This document shows positions 11,701 to 29,308 of a DNA stretch of 64,000 nt, in pieces. Each line of letters opens with the position of its first letter. Positions within the stretch are counted from its first letter, which is position 1. The translations under genes and the position numbers were made by a program. Origin of the DNA: Amoebidium appalachense (Eukaryota > Ichthyosporea); assembly GCA_963693365.1 (NCBI GenBank), contig CAVNZM010000015.1:3162001-3226000 (forward strand), written 5' to 3'. The notes beneath the pieces are model-generated. The model saw only the letters and a list, made by a program, of their open reading frames with translations, did not search any database and was not told the DNA's origin.

Positions 11701-12500
11701 AAATGCACTGTTAAGCACGAAGTACACAGAAACAAAGGACGGATGGATGGGAAAGAGAAGTGGAGAACAGACGGGAGCAGAGAGAGAGGATAGTGGCGAG
11801 GAAGCACCGGGTTGGATTCAAAGAATAGGTGGGTGGGTAAGGGAGTTGTTGAATTTGTTGTAGAGAACACAGTACACAATAATAACGGACAACATAATGC
11901 AGAGTGCAAAGCAAACATCAGGAGCATTCACAGGAAGCAGAGCCCGTCGTCGGGTGGTGGTGGTGGTGGTGGTGGTGGGGGGGGGGGGGGGGGGGGGGGC
12001 AGGGCCTTAAGTCATCCACAAAACTCGAGTTTCATCCCATTCACCTTGCAAACAAATGTAACTCTCTGAACTCTGGGGCGGGGAGAGAGGGGGAATGGAG
12101 GGGGGGGGGGGGGGGGGGGGAAGGGTTGTATGTATTTGAGGGTTGGCAACATGGAGGAGACACTAAAGGACAAAATACAAGGGGGGGGGGGGAACAGGGT
12201 GGGTAAGGCGGGGATAATGGGAAAACTCTAATAGCCTCCTTCAGTTTGCACTCTCTCCGAGGAAAACAACATGAAACAAACAAAACCATGTCTACGGTCC
12301 AGAGAAAGAAGTACATAATTAATTAGTATTAATAAAGTTCACCTTTAAAGCAGATTAAAAAATTAAAATTAATAATTATCATAAAACTCACCCTTAATTG
12401 CCTCCTTCAGCTTGCGCTTTCTCTCTGCCGTCTGCTTCTCCTTCTCCTCCAGAGCTTTCCGGTAGAGATACTCCTTGCGCAGACGCGCCTGCCGTCTGAT
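5000..12500 (-). CDS. IMP4: IMP4, U3 small nucleolar ribonucleoprotein
   Basis: IMP4 is a Brix-domain protein of the U3 snoRNP/SSU processome, needed for early pre-18S rRNA cleavages in the nucleolus. Eight coding exons join with consistent phase: 12500-12392, 11408-11325, 10275-10166, 8779-8647, 7970-7813, 7359-7265, 6093-6023, 5100-5000. They give 286 residues plus a start Met, close to human and yeast IMP4 (about 290). Recognisable blocks are the basic N-terminal helix ([16 protein letters not shown]), [13 protein letters not shown]-like [62 protein letters not shown] and the C-terminal W-x4-PY-x-NTAKKR. The first exon has no ATG directly before IRRQ. Either an upstream exon supplies it, or translation starts at the in-frame ATG at 12566. 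The introns are filled with simple repeats and family A and B copies. Confidence 0.93.
6131..6250 (-). repeat. Family B dispersed repeat, copy B1
   Basis: Matches B2 at 9697-9836 over nearly its full length. It is bounded by a G run on each side. Read on the minus strand it starts with the CTGATGATGGGCTC core and ends CTAACGCATACAT before a poly(C) tract. It lies in an IMP4 intron. Confidence 0.8.
6246..6304 (+). repeat. Poly(G) run of ~59 nt
   Basis: One of the longest uninterrupted G runs in the window. It abuts the core end of family B copy B1. Comparable runs are listed separately. Confidence 0.95.
7122..7175 (-). repeat. Family B dispersed repeat, partial copy B3
   Basis: Only the end next to the G run is kept: GGATGTATGC, then an AGGGTCG variant and a GACAACA block, diverging after about 50 bp. 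It lies in an IMP4 intron. Confidence 0.55.
8971..9096 (-). repeat. Family A SINE-like repeat, copy A1
   Basis: Diverged copy with the family landmarks (plus-strand sense) GAATG-GTC, ACGAAGTAC, GAGTGCAAAGC, ATAAGCAGAGCCCATCCTCA. It lies in IMP4 intron 3, in the same orientation as all other copies. Confidence 0.75.
9697..9836 (-). repeat. Family B dispersed repeat, copy B2
   Basis: Fullest family B copy: GATGTATGCGTTAGAGGGT, a GGAAATATGGAGGAGACAAC block, and a CAGACAGAAGACACTTG block ending in GCCTGTCATCAGGGG. A G run lies immediately before it on the plus strand. It lies in an IMP4 intron. Confidence 0.8.
10278..10775 (+). repeat. Compound (TG)n microsatellite with internal duplication
   Basis: Almost continuous TG-rich sequence with two similar blocks, each ending in a G-rich stretch and GGGGAATACGTCTCT (near 10440 and 10641). 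This indicates a tandem duplication of about 200 bp. The minus-strand complement supplies the CACACAG acceptor of IMP4 exon 3. Confidence 0.85.
11425..11700 (+). repeat. (GA)n, (TG)n and long poly(G) cluster
   Basis: (GA)n from about 11429 to 11490, (TG)n to about 11550 and again at 11583-11611, then a G run of about 60 nt ending at 11699. All lies in IMP4 intron 1, next to the start of the family A fragment at 11700. Confidence 0.9.
11846..11955 (-). repeat. Family A SINE-like repeat, copy A2
   Basis: Shares TTGAATTTGTTGTAGAG (a variant of the usual start), ACGGACAACATAATGCAGAG and AAGCAGAGCCCGTCGTC with the other copies. A separate start fragment lies at 11700-11735 (AAATGCACTG, CACGAAGTACACA). 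It sits in IMP4 intron 1. Confidence 0.75.
12121..12175 (-). repeat. Family B dispersed repeat, partial copy B4
   Basis: Short copy following a G run: TTGTATGTATTTGAGGGTT, then ACATGGAGGAGACACTAAAG. It corresponds to the end of family B next to the homopolymer. It lies in IMP4 intron 1. Confidence 0.6.
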
Positions 12501-12601
12501 CTGTGGCCAATCAACTACGTTAGTGTGTGCGAGCTGTAGCCAATGAAAAGGGGTAATGAGTGTCATCTGTGGCCAATCAAATACGGTAGTGTGTACTGCT
12601 T
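12494..12601. repeat. Short duplication at the IMP4 first-exon boundary
   Basis: The stretch ATCTGTGGCCAATCAA followed by TACG-TAGTGTGT occurs twice, near 12498 and 12567, about 68 bp apart. On the minus strand each copy ends in a GGCCACAG acceptor-like site. One lies directly before IRRQ (12500) and the other directly before the ATG at 12566. This makes the true first-exon boundary uncertain. Confidence 0.8.
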
Positions 12602-12942
12602 TTTGTGTGCAAGGCCCGAAATCCTACCCAACTTGCAAGCACAAAAGGGTTAAGAGGTGGGGGTGGGAGCGGGGGAGAGGGAGGGGGGGGGGGGGGGGGG
12701 GGAGGGGGGGCATCCCTCTAAAGAATTGTTGACATAGAAGGAAAGACAATGAAACAACCGGTTGAGAAGGCAGAACAAATACCAAAGACATTTTGGCTTT
12801 GGGGGGACAGGCAACAAACAGAACAAAAGAAAGACTTATAATAAGCAAACATTTTGAACAAGCACGTGCACACCTGGACAGTCGCATTGTCGCGTACTTA
12901 TGATGGATAAGAAAAACATAGAGAGGGAAGGGGCAGAGGGTG

Positions 12943-13096
12943 TTTGAATGCGTCATACAGTTCGAAGTACACATGAACAACGGATAACACGATGCAGAGT
13001 GCAAGCCATACATAAAGAGTATGCATAATAAGCAGAGCCCATCCACAGGGGGAGCCCACGACATCCACAGTACCCGTGTTTAGACCCATTCACCTC
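12943..13096 (-). repeat. Family A SINE-like repeat, copy A3
   Basis: Subfamily II copy. From the fixed end it reads TTGAATGCGTCATACAG, TCGAAGTACACATG, ACGGATAACACGATGCAGAG, AAGCCATACATAAAGAG and GCAGAGCCCATCC, then the segment with the TTAGACCCATTCACCTCG variant. It ends in a G-rich run. Confidence 0.9.
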
Positions 13097-13431
13097 GGGG
13101 AGGGGGAGGGGGGAGGGAGGGGTAACGGGGGAGGAGAGGAAAAAAGGTAAAAACGGAAGTCGGGGTGTCCAGGAAGTAATCCAGCCACATCGGCGGAGAA
13201 GGGGGCTGGGGGTTTGAATGCGGAACACATTGGGGGGGAGGGCGGGGGGAGGGGGAGGGGAGACAGGTGGGTAAGGCAGGGGGGGTAAAGAGTGGGGACA
13301 TGGGCAAGATAGGGAATGCACGACAGAAACGGAAGCATGGGGGGGAGGGGGGGGGGGGGGGGGGGGGACAGAACATAACAGTGGAGCAAGGAGCCGAATG
13401 GTTAAGGAGGGTGAAAAACCGTGGAGGGGGG

Positions 13432-13487
<56 letters not shown>

Positions 13488-13510
13488 CACGCGCGTGTGT
13501 GTCGGGGGAA

Positions 13511-13540
<30 letters not shown>

Positions 13541-13542
<2 letters not shown>

Positions 13543-13792
13543 TTGAATGCGTCAAAAAGTACGAAGTACACAAGAACAAACGGATAACACGATGCAGAAT
13601 GCAAGCCATACATAAAGAGTATGCATAATAAGCAGAGCCCATCCTCAGGGGGGGCCCACGTCATCCACAGTACCCGAGTTTCGACCTATTCCCCTCGTTA
13701 ACGAAACCCAACTCAGATACTGTTTCACTTGAACATGAGTAGGTCACCCGTCTTGATCAGAGACGAGCAGGGTTGCTTATGCAGGCAAGGGC
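13541..13792 (-). repeat. Family A SINE-like repeat, long copy A4
   Basis: About 250 bp and one of the fullest copies. After the common part it keeps the distal part: CCGAGTTTCGACCTATTC, CCCAACTCAGATACTGTTTC, AGTAGGTCACCCGTC and ACGAGCAGGGTTGC. Copies A8 and A11 share these distal blocks. The start lies directly against a G run. Confidence 0.92.
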
Positions 13793-14342
13793 AGTGGGAA
13801 AGGCCGGGGGTTAAAGTTGCAGCAGTAAGCAGAAGCAAGAAAAATATAGATAGGAACTCAGGAGACGGGGCTTCTAGGAAGCTCCCCCGTCGATACCTAA
13901 GTCGATACTTCCCTGGCTAACATACTACACCAGCTGAAAAGAATTAAGTCCCGAAGGCCACAGAATTCGTAATCAGAGGGGAAAATATGAGATTTGACCC
14001 ACGCCGCAGGGTAGTAACACGCTTACTAGGGCGGAACTTTATCGTCTTCGAACGGAAAGCTATGCCCCCGGATGTCAGCCGGAAATATGGTATCACCCAT
14101 TGCTTTGGGCTTGAAAAAAGCCAAACCGATAGTCCGAGTTATGTTACGCCGGCGGGTAACATGCCGCATGGGTTCCAAGGGAGCTGTCGCCAACAGAGCG
14201 GTGTGTGCATGCGTGCGCGTAACGCAATGTGTGAAGTGTGTCTATAGCTATGAAAGGGGGTATGCAGAAGTGGACAGATGAAGTGTGTGGAGAGAAAAAC
14301 AGTAAGAAGAAAAGTAGACACCGGTATGTGCAACCCCGCACA

Positions 14343-14377
<35 letters not shown>

Positions 14378-14438
14378 AATAAGCGAAGATTACAGGTAAT
14401 CAACCAGAACAACAAATGACAAGCAAAACAACAGGCGC

Positions 14439-14472
<34 letters not shown>

Positions 14473-14477
14473 AGGAA

Positions 14478-14482
<5 letters not shown>

Positions 14483-14575
<93 letters not shown>

Positions 14576-14606
14576 GGAGAGAGGGAGAGAGAGAGAGAGA
14601 GAAGGT
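14483..14606 (+). repeat. (GA)n microsatellite
   Basis: About 120 bp of nearly pure GA dinucleotides with a few GGGA interruptions. It follows an A run and precedes a G run. Confidence 0.95.
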
Positions 14607-15109
14607 GGGGGGGGGGGGGGGGGGGAGGGGAGGGGGAGGGGGAGGGGGGTCTTAGGGATGCTGCAGAATCGTCAGATATTAGACAAATCGTACCAATACG
14701 ATCATTCTCTCATATATGTGAGAAGATTGTGACTAACGATGTGCAGATCTGGTTAAGACCTGTTGGGTGTGCAGAGAAAATGGGAGGGGAAGGAGGAGGG
14801 AAAGGGGGAGGGGGGGGGGGGGAAGTAAGAGAGGGGAGGGAATGTTAGAGTGTCAGTAGTCTCAGGGGACCCTGCAGAGTCGTTAGATGTCAGACAAAAA
14901 CGCACCAACGACCAAGTTCTCCGAGGGGAGAAATGCGTAAAACGTTCTGCAGAGTGGGTTAGAGACCTGCTGATGAGAAGAGTGTATACAGGGTTTGGCC
15001 AGGGGGGGGGGGGGGGGGGGGGGGGAAGGGGGGAAAAAGAAGGTAGGAGGGGAAGGGGGGGGGGGGGGGGGGGGGGAGGAGAAGGGGAAAAAAAAAAAAA
15101 AAAAAAAAA

Positions 15110-15161
<52 letters not shown>

Positions 15162-15188
15162 GAGGGAAGGGAGGGGAGGGAGGGAGGG

Positions 15189-15224
<36 letters not shown>

Positions 15225-15351
15225 CTGTGGTGGACAGATCAGAGACGAGACCTCCATTTCAAAACTTACCAGGCAACCCAAAAAAACCTAGCCGGCTGAG
15301 AAAGAAGAACGGCGGGGGAATTGTTTGGGAAAAGGAGCGGGGGGAGAGAGA

Positions 15352-15382
<31 letters not shown>

Positions 15383-15606
15383 AGGGGAAGGGGGGGGGAG
15401 AGGGGGGAGAGAGGGGGAGAGGGAGAGAGAGAGAGAGGGAGGGAGAGAACGAGAGAGAACGAAAGAGAGCGAGAGAGGGAGACAGAGAGAGAGAGAGGGA
15501 GGGAGAGAGAGGGAGAGGGAGAGAGAGAGGGAGAGAGAGAGGGAGGGGGGGGGAGGGGGGGGGGGGGGGAGGTGTAGGGGCTGGTAGGGGGGGAGGGGGG
15601 GGGGGG

Positions 15607-15781
15607 GTTTGAATGCGGAACACAGTACGAAGTACGCATAGACGATGAGAAGCATGATGCAGGACACATGCAAAGGCAAACATTCAAGTATGCAGCATCA
15701 GCCATGCGCACAGTATGCGTCATAAGCAGAGCCCATCCTCAGGGAGGGCCCAAGTCATCAATTGCGTCTGAGTTTCGACCC
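15607..15781 (-). repeat. Family A repeat A5, adjoining the RT element's 3' end
   Basis: Subfamily I copy. It carries the extra GCAAAGGCAAACATTCAAG block that is absent from subfamily II. In minus-strand sense it begins 47 bp past the RT stop codon (15828) and ends CGCATTCAAA before poly(C). It is very similar to A6 on the other side of the RT. It could be the 3' untranslated part of the RT element or one of two flanking terminal repeats. Confidence 0.88.
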
Positions 15782-15827
15782 GGGGAGGGGGGGGGGGGGG
15801 GGGGGGGAACCGGGATAGAGTGGGGGA

Positions 15828-17945
15828 CTAGGGAGTGTTGATCTTTTTAGTGATGATGGAGAGTATGTGAGAGGAGTGAACGCCACGGTATATGTGCGGG
15901 TGTGTGGCGAGAAAGCTGTGCATTTTGTGGTGCAAGAGTCTAAACGAGTAGCCTTTGTTAAGCAATGTTTTAGCAAGTCGTGCAGTGCATGTGGTGAATG
16001 CAGCAAGTGTGGAGCATTTGCGCTGGTAGCTATGCATTTGACTTGTCATGATGCCGTATTTTGCAGTGCGGGAGATGAATGAGTCGTGATGTGGGAAACG
16101 AACGATGTCTAGTGTATTGAACGTGGGTGTGTCGAGCTTGTTGTAGATGGTTGTGTGAATGCCGTGATTAGTGCAGGTGATATGCAAGTCGAGGTAGGGG
16201 ACAGAGGGGGAGGAACCGGCAGGGTTGAGTTGAAGGCTGGTCTTGGGATATAGACCGAAATCACAATCTTCTAAATAGAGGTGGGAGAGAATGCGAGGAT
16301 TATGAAGGGAGATCAAATCATCTATGTAGCGGCGAGTAAACTGAAAATCTACCAAGACATCAATGCGTTCGTGTGCAATAAGCTTGCGAACAAAATCCAA
16401 CTCATAAGTAAAGAGATAGAAATTAGCCAAGAAAACAGCACAGTTTGTACCCATGGGGATACCAATGTCCTGTTTGTAGAGGGTATCGCCAAACACAACA
16501 TATATGTTATCTACGAGGAAACATAGAAAATCCACAAGCTGTGCCTTAGAGAGATGTAGAGAGTGTTCTTTAGGCTCAAAGGAATCATCCTGGGAATCAT
16601 CATCTACACGATCCACCCAGGACAACGTGGAGCCGGTTTTCTTAATAAACATGTGTGGTTTGCGAGCGTCCGTGCATTTTTTGACAAATATTGCGTCAAT
16701 CAGTGTAGTGAGGCGAGCTTTCAAATCATGCAAGTCAATCTTGGTGTAGAGTGTGGAAAAATCAAACACAGACACGGGCGTATTTTCGTGTTGGCGTGTG
16801 GTACGGTTAAGGGCGTTGATTGTGTGTGTGAGTGCGGTGCTATCCGTGAGAATCCAAGAGCTAGTGTTGTGTGGCAGGTGGGGTTTGACAACATCACACC
16901 ACATACGTTCGACATCAGGGGAGACGAACTTAAACACACTAGTGAGAAGGCGGGAGAGAGGTTCAAGTGATGTGGCAGAGGAGTTGGCAATGAAACGGAA
17001 GGTGGGTGGTGTTTTGTGCATTTTAACTATGGCCTGAAATGTGGGCAAGCGTGCAGTGCGACGTCCTGGTGTGCCTTTTATGTCATGTGTTTTGAGAAAT
17101 GCAAGGTGTTGTGCAACAATGTCTTTTGGTGCAGTGTTGCAGACGGTGTATGTTGCGGCAGGTGCATGCAGTTCGGCTGTAATGCTGCTAACGTAGTGTT
17201 TTTTGCAGACGATCACGAACGTGTTGCTAGCTTTATCCATTGTGGTGACTACGAAACGTTTTTGGAAGCGACGCAGTAGAAGCACAGAAGCTTGTGGTAC
17301 GGTGTGTGTGTTGGGTGCGTGTTATGCATATGGCAGGAAGGGGCGACACTTAGTAAAGACGGCGGCTGCCCACGGATTCAAAGAGGGATAAGCTGCCATA
17401 CCAAGATCGTACATCTTGTTACAGAAACTTTGCAACGCCTGTGTCAATAAATTGCTACAGGTGGTGTCCTCCGTCTGCTCGACCTGCATTCGGAACTTGG
17501 TTCCAAAATGCATGAGCGATGCAAAGTCTGCGGGCAGGCCGGGAATGTCTAAGCGCGATGTAAGCACGTGTCCGTGTTGTGGGTGTACGTATGGCGCATA
17601 GTGCGGGTCGTTGCAAGGGCAGGGTTGTGCATGGATGTTTGCTATGGTGTCCTGCGGGAGTCGTGCGGTGTGTTTGCAGTTGATAGTGGTGTAGCCCAGG
17701 GTAGACACATATTTCCACACAGCAGAGATACGGAATTTACGCATTTCAAGCGGCAGGAGAGCATGTATTTCTTTGTCTTTGATGATGCGTTGCAAAGGGA
17801 TTCTATCGAGCCCGGAGTTATGAAACACAGACACCAACATCACGGGGGGGGGGGGGGGGTTACGAAGAAAGGCAAAGAACACCACCAGAAGTGATGAATA
17901 CAGGGGATGGGGAAACGTGACTTGTGGGATGAAACTCACGGCCAT
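15828..17945 (-). pseudogene. Reverse transcriptase of a Penelope-like or related element, one in-frame stop
   Basis: Encodes an RNA-dependent DNA polymerase of a retroelement. The two open stretches, 17945-17325 and 17321-15828, are in the same frame and separated only by TAA at 17324-17322. The upstream part has a PCPCND motif, HGHVLTSRLDIP and a FGTKFRM block. This arrangement precedes the RT domain in a family common in cnidarian, lancelet and other invertebrate genomes. The downstream part (486 residues counted from 17285) has palm motif A (FDFSTLY, about 174-180), motif B (GIPMGTNC, 275-282) and the catalytic YIDDL (320-324). A G run at 17842-17858 is read in frame as prolines and looks inserted. 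No GIY-YIG endonuclease is visible at the C-terminus, so assignment to Penelope-like elements is tentative. The single stop makes this copy presumably inactive, though apparently recent. Confidence 0.85.
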
Positions 17946-18223
17946 GTGCTATCCAATATAACGAGAGGAAAATGTAATTGTCTGCACCCAGATAGGGGAA
18001 TGTGTGGGAGGGAAAGTAGAGTAGAAGGGACGTGTGGTTGTGTAAGTACGGCAAAGGGGAAAAAAGAACAGTGGCGAAGAGGGAGGGGGAAAGGGGGGGG
18101 GGGGGGGGGGGGGGAGGGGGGGGGGGGGGGGGTGGAGCAGAAAGCAAGAGAGATAGAGAGGAAGGAGGACAAGTGGAAAGGATAGACAAGGAGAGAGCGG
18201 GAGCGGGGAACGAGGAGGGAGGG

Positions 18224-18259
<36 letters not shown>

Positions 18260-18269
18260 GGGGGGGGGG

Positions 18270-18390
18270 GGTTGAATGCGGAGCACAGTACGAAGTACAC
18301 ATACACGATGAGAAGCATGGGGCAGGACACATGCAAAGGCAAACATTCAAGTATGCAACATCAGCCGTGCGCACAGTATGCGTCATAAGG
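18270..18390 (-). repeat. Family A SINE-like repeat, copy A6, upstream of the RT
   Basis: Subfamily I, nearly the same as A5 over the shared ~115 bp (GAATGCGGA-CACAGTACG, GCAGGACACATGCAAAGG, TTCAAGTATGCA, GCGCACAGTATGCGTCATAA). It is truncated just before the AGCAGAGCCCATC core and lies directly against a G run. Confidence 0.88.
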
Positions 18391-26868
<8,478 letters not shown>

Positions 26869-26977
26869 ATGGTGGGTGGGTGGCATTGTGTGCATATATG
26901 CATGTGCACGTGCGCAAGAGTGGATGTAAGCACACGCAGGGACGTATAAACTTTGAAATACGTTCCAGCATACATGC

Positions 26978-27070
<93 letters not shown>

Positions 27071-27582
27071 GCACACAACTGCGGAAGTGCATTCACGTGC
27101 ACATATGCACCCACTTTTTTTTAAGGTGCCTGTGTGCCTTTTTTAACTTCAGGCCGTCGTACTTCTCTAAATATCTAATGACCAATCGGATTGCGCATTG
27201 GTCATGTGACAAGTATTATGGGTTTGGTTTGCTTGATGATTACTAATGTACATTAGTATAGGTAAGGTGATACATAACATAAAAGCCCTCACAATAAGCT
27301 AGACTAGGGGTCGGATATCATACTGTTATGATGTTTGTGATTATAGTCCGTCGGGTCGGGGTTGAACTTTTCGTTTTCTCTCGTTACATTTTTCTTCTAG
27401 CTCTCTCTATCCCTCAAAGTTTCACCCCCCCCCCCTCTTTCTCTCTTCTTCTTTTTTTATTTTTTTATTTGGGGGGGGGGGGGGGGGGGGGGGGGTTGCT
27501 GTGTCTGTGTGTATGTGATTCTATGTTAGCCTTGAGTGTTCATCATGGTCTTCTACTGCTTCGAATCCCGGCTTAGTCTACT

Positions 27583-27644
<62 letters not shown>

Positions 27645-27881
27645 ATCGGCACCAGGCTTAACCTTAAGGTGTTTGCTAATTAGCTTGAACTATCATAGGA
27701 TCAATAGCCGGGTTGGGTACTGCGACGATATCTTTTCCCCTGCATATGTCCCACAGGGATCCTCAGTCTTCATGTTTTTGTTCACATATCTAAATTTAGC
27801 ATTAGTATGTGTTCTTGGGCCATTGATAATTCAATTTAGCTGGTGGCTGTTTGCCCTTAACGTTAGTGTGTGTCTTGTGCT

Positions 27882-27952
<71 letters not shown>

Positions 27953-29005
27953 AGTTACGTGGGGGGAGAGGGGGAGGGGGGGGGGGGGGGAGGGGGGGAG
28001 GCATGCATGCTGTGTGTTGTGTGCGTTACGACAGACAAGTACTGTGGAATTCACTCTACAGCCTTTGCCAAAGATCCCCTGTGGGTGGGTGGGTGGGTGG
28101 GGGTGGGGGGGTGGGGGGGGTCTGGGTGGGGATCCGGGGGGAAGGGGGGGGGGGGGGGGGGGGACCAAGAGTATGGTATAGAAGTGTTCATCTTCTTTAA
28201 GGGGGTTGATTTTGGGCCTATTTATTGACCACTTTTGGGTCAGGTTTAAACATAGTGTGGTGCATACCTAGCCAACCATATCGCACATTTTCCCTTCGGG
28301 TCCACCCCGACCCGGATTCCCAATTGCAAAGGAACACCCCTTTAATGAGTCAGCCGATACTGCGGGGGGGGGGGGGGGGGGGGAAGGGGGAGTACAAGTG
28401 AATGTGCAGTCGTGCTGTCAAATCTATAATAACGTGTACGTGCATGTATGTCAACCCAGTCACACTGCAAAGGGTACTCCTCACTGTTTAATATGTCGAG
28501 GTCTCCCCCCCCCCCCTTTTTTTTCCCCTCACTGTTACAACACAACATGCCGTATATCACAGGTTTGGAAAACGATGATGTATTACACACCTCGAAGAAA
28601 TAAACCCATTAGAGAAACAAAATAAACCCATTAGAGAAACAGAAATACTTCCGGTAATGGGAAATTCCAGTCAAAAATCGACTTGAACATTGCGACTTGC
28701 AACAGAAGAGAGTTAAGTACCAAGTTAAGACACTAACATTACGAGATACCATAACTCCGGCAAGCACAATACACTGCCTTAGTACATTTGTCAACATGAA
28801 TTTGAAACACACATTATTTCAGACAGTTTTTACAGAAAAACACAATCATTACGATCGAACTAGGACGTACGACTCTTCCAAACGACTTCAAGCATCAATC
28901 ATCAATGGGCTAGCCTGCAATCCGTTGATATGGCAAATTAATATAGTGGTACAAGCCACACCGTTCCAGAGAAGTACACGTCTTCAAATCTTAAATCTTT
29001 GCATG

Positions 29006-29041
<36 letters not shown>

Positions 29042-29060
29042 AGCAATCACCGTCTTATTC

Positions 29061-29091
<31 letters not shown>

Positions 29092-29126
29092 TATACAAAC
29101 TCCCTTCCCCCTGCAGTGGGAGCCCC

Positions 29127-29157
<31 letters not shown>

Positions 29158-29308
29158 AAAAAAAAAAAAAAAAAGCTTTGAAAGGGAACCTGAAAAAAGA
29201 GAAAAACAAAACGAAAGAATGACATTGCATTTCACGAAAATCCATTACAACATATTAGGAATAAATGCACTGCATAACGCTATAACCCAGATGTTCAAAA
29301 CTGAAATT
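26869..29308. other. Convergent 3' spacer
   Basis: Lies between the 3' ends of the kinase (+) and the GRAM-like gene (-). It contains CA/TG arrays (26981-27070, 27583-27642, 27887-27941), G runs (27472-27495, 27970-27990, 28145-28163, 28363-28382), and a T/A/C/A-run cluster at 29009-29174. No gene or RNA is supportable. Confidence 0.6.

Larger units (their letters stand above)
13100..15600. other. Repeat-rich spacer between IMP4 and the RT element
   Basis: Apart from copy A4 it holds G runs (13340-13370, 13510-13540, 15000-15170), (TG)n (13436-13480), A runs (14441-14470, 15089-15109, 15189-15222), a long (GA)n array (14483-14604) and a GA-rich low-complexity tract (15340-15560). Two diverged ~100-bp copies of one sequence lie at about 14660-14770 and 14868-14980. 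Open frames rich in Lys, Gly, Glu or Arg here come from these tracts. No gene is seen. Confidence 0.6.

Noticed and set aside
27545-27580. tRNA-like CTTCGAATCCCGGC near 27555
   Set aside because: Resembles a T-arm, but no acceptor stem, D-arm or anticodon stem can be paired around it.
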